DNA of 64,000 bases from Cytophagales bacterium (GTDB lineage: Bacteria; Bacteroidota; Bacteroidia; Cytophagales; Microscillaceae). The DNA lies in contig RDZE01000018.1 in the NCBI GenBank assembly GCA_004293905.1, forward strand, positions 1 to 64,000, read 5' to 3'. A program made the position numbers and the translations under genes. Positions 60,254-64,000 of this stretch are shown piece by piece. The notes below the pieces were generated by a model, which worked only from the letters and a program-made list of their open reading frames with translations, was not told where the DNA came from and made no database searches. Numbering within the stretch: the first letter of the stretch is position 1; each line of letters starts with the position of its first letter.

Positions 60254-62515
60254 ATGTCTGTAAAAATTAGAAAAGAAGATGCCCTTCAATACCACATGCA
60301 AGGGCAACCCGGAAAAATAGAAGTAACCCCTACCAAATCGCTAAGCTCACAAATAGACTTAGCATTGGCTTATTCACCGGGTGTTGCAGAGCCTTGTTTG
60401 GCAATCGCCGAAAACATAGAAGATGTATACAAATACACCGCCAAAGGCAACTTAGTAGGTGTCATCTCTAATGGTACAGCCGTTTTAGGCTTAGGTAACA
60501 TCGGACCAGAAGCCTCCAAACCCGTAATGGAAGGGAAAGGCGTATTGTTTAAAAAATTTGCAGGCATTGATGTCTTCGATATCGAAATCAACTGCGAAGA
60601 CCCACACGAATTTATCAAAATCGTAAAATCATTAGAACCTACCTTTGGTGGAATCAACCTCGAGGACATCAAAGCCCCAGAGTCTTTCTTAATAGAAGAA
60701 ACCCTGCGCCGTGAAATGAAAATACCCATCATGCACGACGACCAACACGGAACAGCCATCATATCGGGGGCAGCACTCCTCAACGCGCTCACTATCGTAG
60801 ATAAAAAAATAGACGAGGTCAAAATAGTGGTCAATGGGGCAGGAGCTTCAGCCATTGCTTGCACCAACTTATATTTAGATTTAGGGGTAAAAAAAGAGAA
60901 TATATTCATGCTCGATAGCAAGGGAGTTATTTCTACCCAAAGAACCGATTTAGACAACTACAAAGCCAAATTTGCACGAGAAACCAATATACAAACCCTA
61001 GAAGAAGCACTCAAAGATGCCGATGTTTTCTTAGGGCTTTCAAAAGCCAACGTACTTACTGCCGAAATGCTCCAAACGATGGCTAAGAATCCTATAGTAT
61101 TTGCCTTAGCCAACCCCGACCCCGAAATAGCCTATGAAAAAGCAATGGCAGCACGCGAAGACATCATCATGGCAACAGGACGCTCAGACCACCCCAACCA
61201 AGTAAACAACGTACTCGGGTTTCCATATATTTTCAGAGGCGCACTCGACGTAAGAGCAACAGCCATCAACGAAGCCATGAAATTAGCCGCCGTAAAAGCC
61301 ATTGCCCAACTTGCTAAAGAGCCCGTTCCTGACATCGTAAGCCAAGCATACGGCAACAAAAAACTACAATTTGGCAAAGAATACCTCATTCCTAAACCCT
61401 TAGACCCACGTCTCATCACCACCATATCGCCCGCAGTAGCGCAAGCTGCTATGGACTCAGGCATTGCAAAACAACCTATCACCGATTGGGAAAAATACAA
61501 AACAGAGCTACAGCAAAGAATAGGAATAGACAACAAACTTATATCGAGAATAGTACAATATGCCAAAAAACAACCTAAAAGGGTAGTTTTTGCCGAAGGC
61601 GACCACCTAAAAATACTAAAAGCCGCCCAAATACTATTAGACGAAGCCATTGCCCAACCTATACTATTAGGTGATGTTAATAAAATAAAACACCTTATCG
61701 CCGAACATAAACTCGACCTACACAACTGCCCCATCATAGACCCTAAAAACGAAGACGAAAAATGCAAAATCTATGGTGAAATGCTTTATCAAAAAAGGAA
61801 AAGAAAAGGCGTAACCCAATACCAAGGACAAAAACTCATGCGCGACCGTAACTACTTCGGTGCAATGATGTTAGAAGTAGGCGAAGCCGATGCATTCCTC
61901 TCAGGGCTTACCAAAGACTATCCCACCGTACTAAGACCCGCCCTACAAGTCATAGGAGCAGACCCTGAAATTGATTTAGTAGCAGGTATGTATGTACTAA
62001 TGAATAAAAATAGAACACTTTTCTTCGCCGATACTACCGTGAATATACTACCCACCCCCGAACAACTAATGAAAATAGTGGGCTTAGTTGCCAAAGGGGT
62101 CAAGTTTTTCGGATTCGAACCACGCATCGCTATGGTTTCTTATTCCAATTTTGGCTCCGTAAGAGGCGACCTTCCCGACCGTATGGCTTTGGCTACACGT
62201 TTGGCAAAAGAAAAATTTCCACACCTCACCATAGACGGAGAACTACAAGCCAATGTAGCCCTCAATACAGAGATACTCAAGGAAAACTATCCATTCAGCG
62301 AATTAGCCAACGAAGGCGCCAATACACTCATTTTCCCTAATTTAGCCGCTGGAAATGCCGCCTATAAACTACTTCTCGAAGTAGGTATGACCGAAGCCAT
62401 CGGACCCGTACTCTTAGGCATGCGCAAACCCGTACACGTACTACAATTAGGAAGCACCATCAAAGACATCGTCAATATGGCATCAGTAGCAGTAATGGAC
62501 GCACAAAAACACTAA
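60254..62515 (+). CDS. maeB: NADP-dependent malic enzyme (malic enzyme-phosphotransacetylase hybrid)
   Basis: Decarboxylates malate to pyruvate with NADPH formation. The N-terminal half (about 1-430) has [37 protein letters not shown] and [13 protein letters not shown]. The C-terminal half (about 435-753) is a phosphotransacetylase-like domain ([17 protein letters not shown]) that in this family regulates activity through acetyl-CoA. It is 753 residues and complete. The maeB-ruvA-sprA order is common in Bacteroidota. Confidence 0.95.
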   Translation: MSVKIRKEDALQYHMQGQPGKIEVTPTKSLSSQIDLALAYSPGVAEPCLAIAENIEDVYKYTAKGNLVGVISNGTAVLGLGNIGPEASKPVMEGKGVLFKKFAGIDVFDIEINCEDPHEFIKIVKSLEPTFGGINLEDIKAPESFLIEETLRREMKIPIMHDDQHGTAIISGAALLNALTIVDKKIDEVKIVVNGAGASAIACTNLYLDLGVKKENIFMLDSKGVISTQRTDLDNYKAKFARETNIQTLEEALKDADVFLGLSKANVLTAEMLQTMAKNPIVFALANPDPEIAYEKAMAAREDIIMATGRSDHPNQVNNVLGFPYIFRGALDVRATAINEAMKLAAVKAIAQLAKEPVPDIVSQAYGNKKLQFGKEYLIPKPLDPRLITTISPAVAQAAMDSGIAKQPITDWEKYKTELQQRIGIDNKLISRIVQYAKKQPKRVVFAEGDHLKILKAAQILLDEAIAQPILLGDVNKIKHLIAEHKLDLHNCPIIDPKNEDEKCKIYGEMLYQKRKRKGVTQYQGQKLMRDRNYFGAMMLEVGEADAFLSGLTKDYPTVLRPALQVIGADPEIDLVAGMYVLMNKNRTLFFADTTVNILPTPEQLMKIVGLVAKGVKFFGFEPRIAMVSYSNFGSVRGDLPDRMALATRLAKEKFPHLTIDGELQANVALNTEILKENYPFSELANEGANTLIFPNLAAGNAAYKLLLEVGMTEAIGPVLLGMRKPVHVLQLGSTIKDIVNMASVAVMDAQKH

Positions 62516-62547
62516 TCTCGCTCTATACAACAATCATTATTAAACTT

Positions 62548-63141
62548 ATGATAGCCTACATACACGGAAAATTAGCACACAAAGAACCCGCCTATGTCAT
62601 CATCGATGTAGGCGGAGTAGGGTATCACATACGTATTTCGCTCAATACCTACACCGCATTAGGGGCTGTGCCTACAGAATGTCGTTTATATACACACCTT
62701 CAAATTAAAGAAGATGCACATACATTATTTGGTTTTGCAGATACTTTCGAGAAAAAAATATTTCTTGACCTCATCAGTGTAACAGGCGTTGGAGCAAATA
62801 CCGCTATGATGATACTCTCCTCATTGAGCACACGCGAAGCCTACCAAGCCATCGCACGCGAAGAAGTACGCATCATTCAAAGTGTAAAAGGCATCGGAGC
62901 TAAAATTGCACAACGCATCATTCTTGAACTCAAAGATAAAATCCGAAAAGATGTACCCGATTTGCCGATTGCCGTACAACTGCCCGCACACCAAACCGCC
63001 AAAGAAGAAGCACTCTTAGCACTTACTACGCTTGGCATACCTAAAAATGTAGCCGAGAAAAATTTGGATATATTATTGAAGCAAAAAAAAGACGAAGAAA
63101 TCAAAGTAGAAGAACTTATCAAAATGGCATTGCGTATGTAA
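62548..63141 (+). CDS. ruvA: Holliday junction helicase subunit RuvA
   Basis: Binds four-way junctions and assembles with RuvB. It is 197 residues with an N-terminal OB-fold (MIAYIHGKLAHKEPAYVIID), a tandem HhH domain (DLISVTGVGANTAMMILS; SVKGIGAKIAQRIILELKD) and a C-terminal domain III for RuvB contact. The acidic pins in the central domain are less conserved. ruvB is not in the window. Confidence 0.95.
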   Translation: MIAYIHGKLAHKEPAYVIIDVGGVGYHIRISLNTYTALGAVPTECRLYTHLQIKEDAHTLFGFADTFEKKIFLDLISVTGVGANTAMMILSSLSTREAYQAIAREEVRIIQSVKGIGAKIAQRIILELKDKIRKDVPDLPIAVQLPAHQTAKEEALLALTTLGIPKNVAEKNLDILLKQKKDEEIKVEELIKMALRM

Positions 63142-63200
63142 AAACATTACTCTTATTGAACCCAAATTTCTGATAAAAAAATAATTGAAGTCAAGTGTCG

Positions 63201-64000
63201 TTGAACCATAAATATATCTTGCCTTTTGTCGTTACTTTGTTCTGGTTTTTTCAGTATTGGCAGTCTAACTCCTACTTTATCCCTAAAAACAACGATAAAA
63301 TAGCACTACTCTTAGATACAGGAAAAAAAGATAGTACCAAATACAAAAAAAGCGCATCACCTACTTTTATCCCCAAAGATAGGTACGGAGACCCTTTCTC
63401 GAACAATCAAATTCGTTCGCGTTTAATATATGGAAACTCTCAACTTTTGCAGCGTGAAGTGATATTTATGCCCAATAAAGACAGTGCGGGCAAAAGCAAT
63501 AACTATTTTATTGTAAAAGAGAAAATCGGCAATACTGACTACAGACCCGAAACAATACTCTCAGAAAAAGAATTACAACAAATAGCCCAAGAAGAATCTA
63601 AAGAAGAATTTTGGAAAGAAGCAGCAGACGAGCAAAACGCTGACAATGCCCTATCTGGCAGGAATTTAATCCCCAAAATACCTATTCAAAACAAAGCCTT
63701 TGGGCGCATATTCAGAGGCGATTATGTGGAGTTTAGCCCCACAGGATTTGTAAACCTCGACTTCGGGCTTCGGCAGCAAAGAGTTGCGAACCCTACACTA
63801 CCCATACGACAACAAAGAAACACCATCTTCAATTTTGACCCCCAAGCCAACATCAGCCTTGTAGCAAAAGTAGGAGAAGCACTCAAAATCACAGGAAACT
63901 TTGATACCAAAGCCAGCTTCGATTTCGAAAACAATTTCAAAATAGAATACACAGGGGCTGATTATCAAATCATTCAGAAAATAGAATTTGGCAATGTCAG
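63201..64000 (+). CDS. sprA: Type IX secretion/gliding protein SprA, N-terminal part (runs off the window)
   Basis: The outer-membrane translocon of type IX secretion. About 266 codons are visible, with no stop to the edge. After a hydrophobic N-terminus (KYILPFVVTLFWFFQYW), the mature part has the family motifs FGRIFRGDYVEFSPTGFVNL, LDFGLRQQRVANPTLPIRQQ and TGNFDTKASFDFENNFKIEY. The start is TTG at 63201, or GTG at 63195; both are in frame, after an in-frame TGA at 63186. Its presence implies secretion of proteins with T9SS C-terminal signals and probably gliding. The 3' end lies outside. Confidence 0.92.
   Translation, partial: MNHKYILPFVVTLFWFFQYWQSNSYFIPKNNDKIALLLDTGKKDSTKYKKSASPTFIPKDRYGDPFSNNQIRSRLIYGNSQLLQREVIFMPNKDSAGKSNNYFIVKEKIGNTDYRPETILSEKELQQIAQEESKEEFWKEAADEQNADNALSGRNLIPKIPIQNKAFGRIFRGDYVEFSPTGFVNLDFGLRQQRVANPTLPIRQQRNTIFNFDPQANISLVAKVGEALKITGNFDTKASFDFENNFKIEYTGADYQIIQKIEFGNV

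Noticed and set aside
1-64000. CRISPR arrays, rRNA genes and riboswitches
   Set aside because: No regularly spaced direct repeats, no rRNA sequence, and no recognisable FMN, cobalamin or other riboswitch core was seen in the leaders inspected by eye. A covariance-model search was not possible.

Overview
The window reads as a chromosomal segment of a low-GC member of the Bacteroidota, most likely from the Cytophagales. Four lines of evidence support this. Promoters have the Bacteroidota form TTTG-N19/20-TAnnTTTG. The start of the gliding/type IX secretion gene sprA lies at the right edge after maeB and ruvA. IspG is the long form with an inserted domain. An ActF-type quinol oxidoreductase subunit is fused into a caa3/aa3 oxidase operon, and there are many Bacteroidota-only families (DUF4199, DUF4837, DUF2911, DUF2795, DUF2027-Smr). 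I cannot name the genus.

Layout: 1-8.9 kb is core metabolism (Rpn-type nuclease tail, TolC-like protein, hisG, acyl-CoA dehydrogenase, pabA/trpG, a secreted protein, methylmalonyl-CoA epimerase, a histidine kinase, dprA). 8.87-14.98 kb is an accessory island bounded by copies of a 28-bp repeat. It holds an IS200-type HUH transposase, a DUF1016/YhcG PD-(D/E)XK nuclease and a 1268-residue GHKL-ATPase/DUF3883 protein, and the last two are driven by near-identical duplicated promoters. 15-21.5 kb holds a DUF268 protein, an Omp85-like barrel, acpP-fabF-rnc and ruvX. 21.6-31.7 kb is a long respiratory operon (actF, coxB, coxA, ctaA, ctaB, coxC) that continues without a break into cysN, an EamA transporter and a barrel protein. 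31.8-43 kb carries DUF349, DUF2795, ispG, a threonine dehydrogenase, tig, tRNA-Leu, a Rel/SpoT protein and small proteins. 43-49.3 kb holds a SulP transporter with an extra C-terminal domain, ribE, a phosphatase, two tandem small-gene cassettes and a TauE-type permease. 49.4-54 kb has a GH1 glycosidase divergent from a TonB-dependent receptor. 54-58 kb pairs a NACHT-LRR protein with a TPR/SpoIIE phosphatase. 58-64 kb holds a DUF2027-Smr protein, a DUF4837 lipoprotein, maeB, ruvA and the 5' part of sprA.

Three places go beyond routine annotation. (1) The repeat-bounded island looks like a small defence cargo associated with a single-strand transposase. (2) The NACHT-LRR protein has the domain order of a eukaryotic NLR and lies directly downstream of a sensory phosphatase. 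(3) At 46.8-48.0 kb, two consecutive two-gene cassettes each encode a roughly 100-residue protein followed by a tiny coiled-coil protein. They share a 21-bp element that includes the -33 box, and each has a different but perfect 9-bp inverted repeat centred on the -7 box. Function is unknown in all three cases, and the interpretations are inferences.
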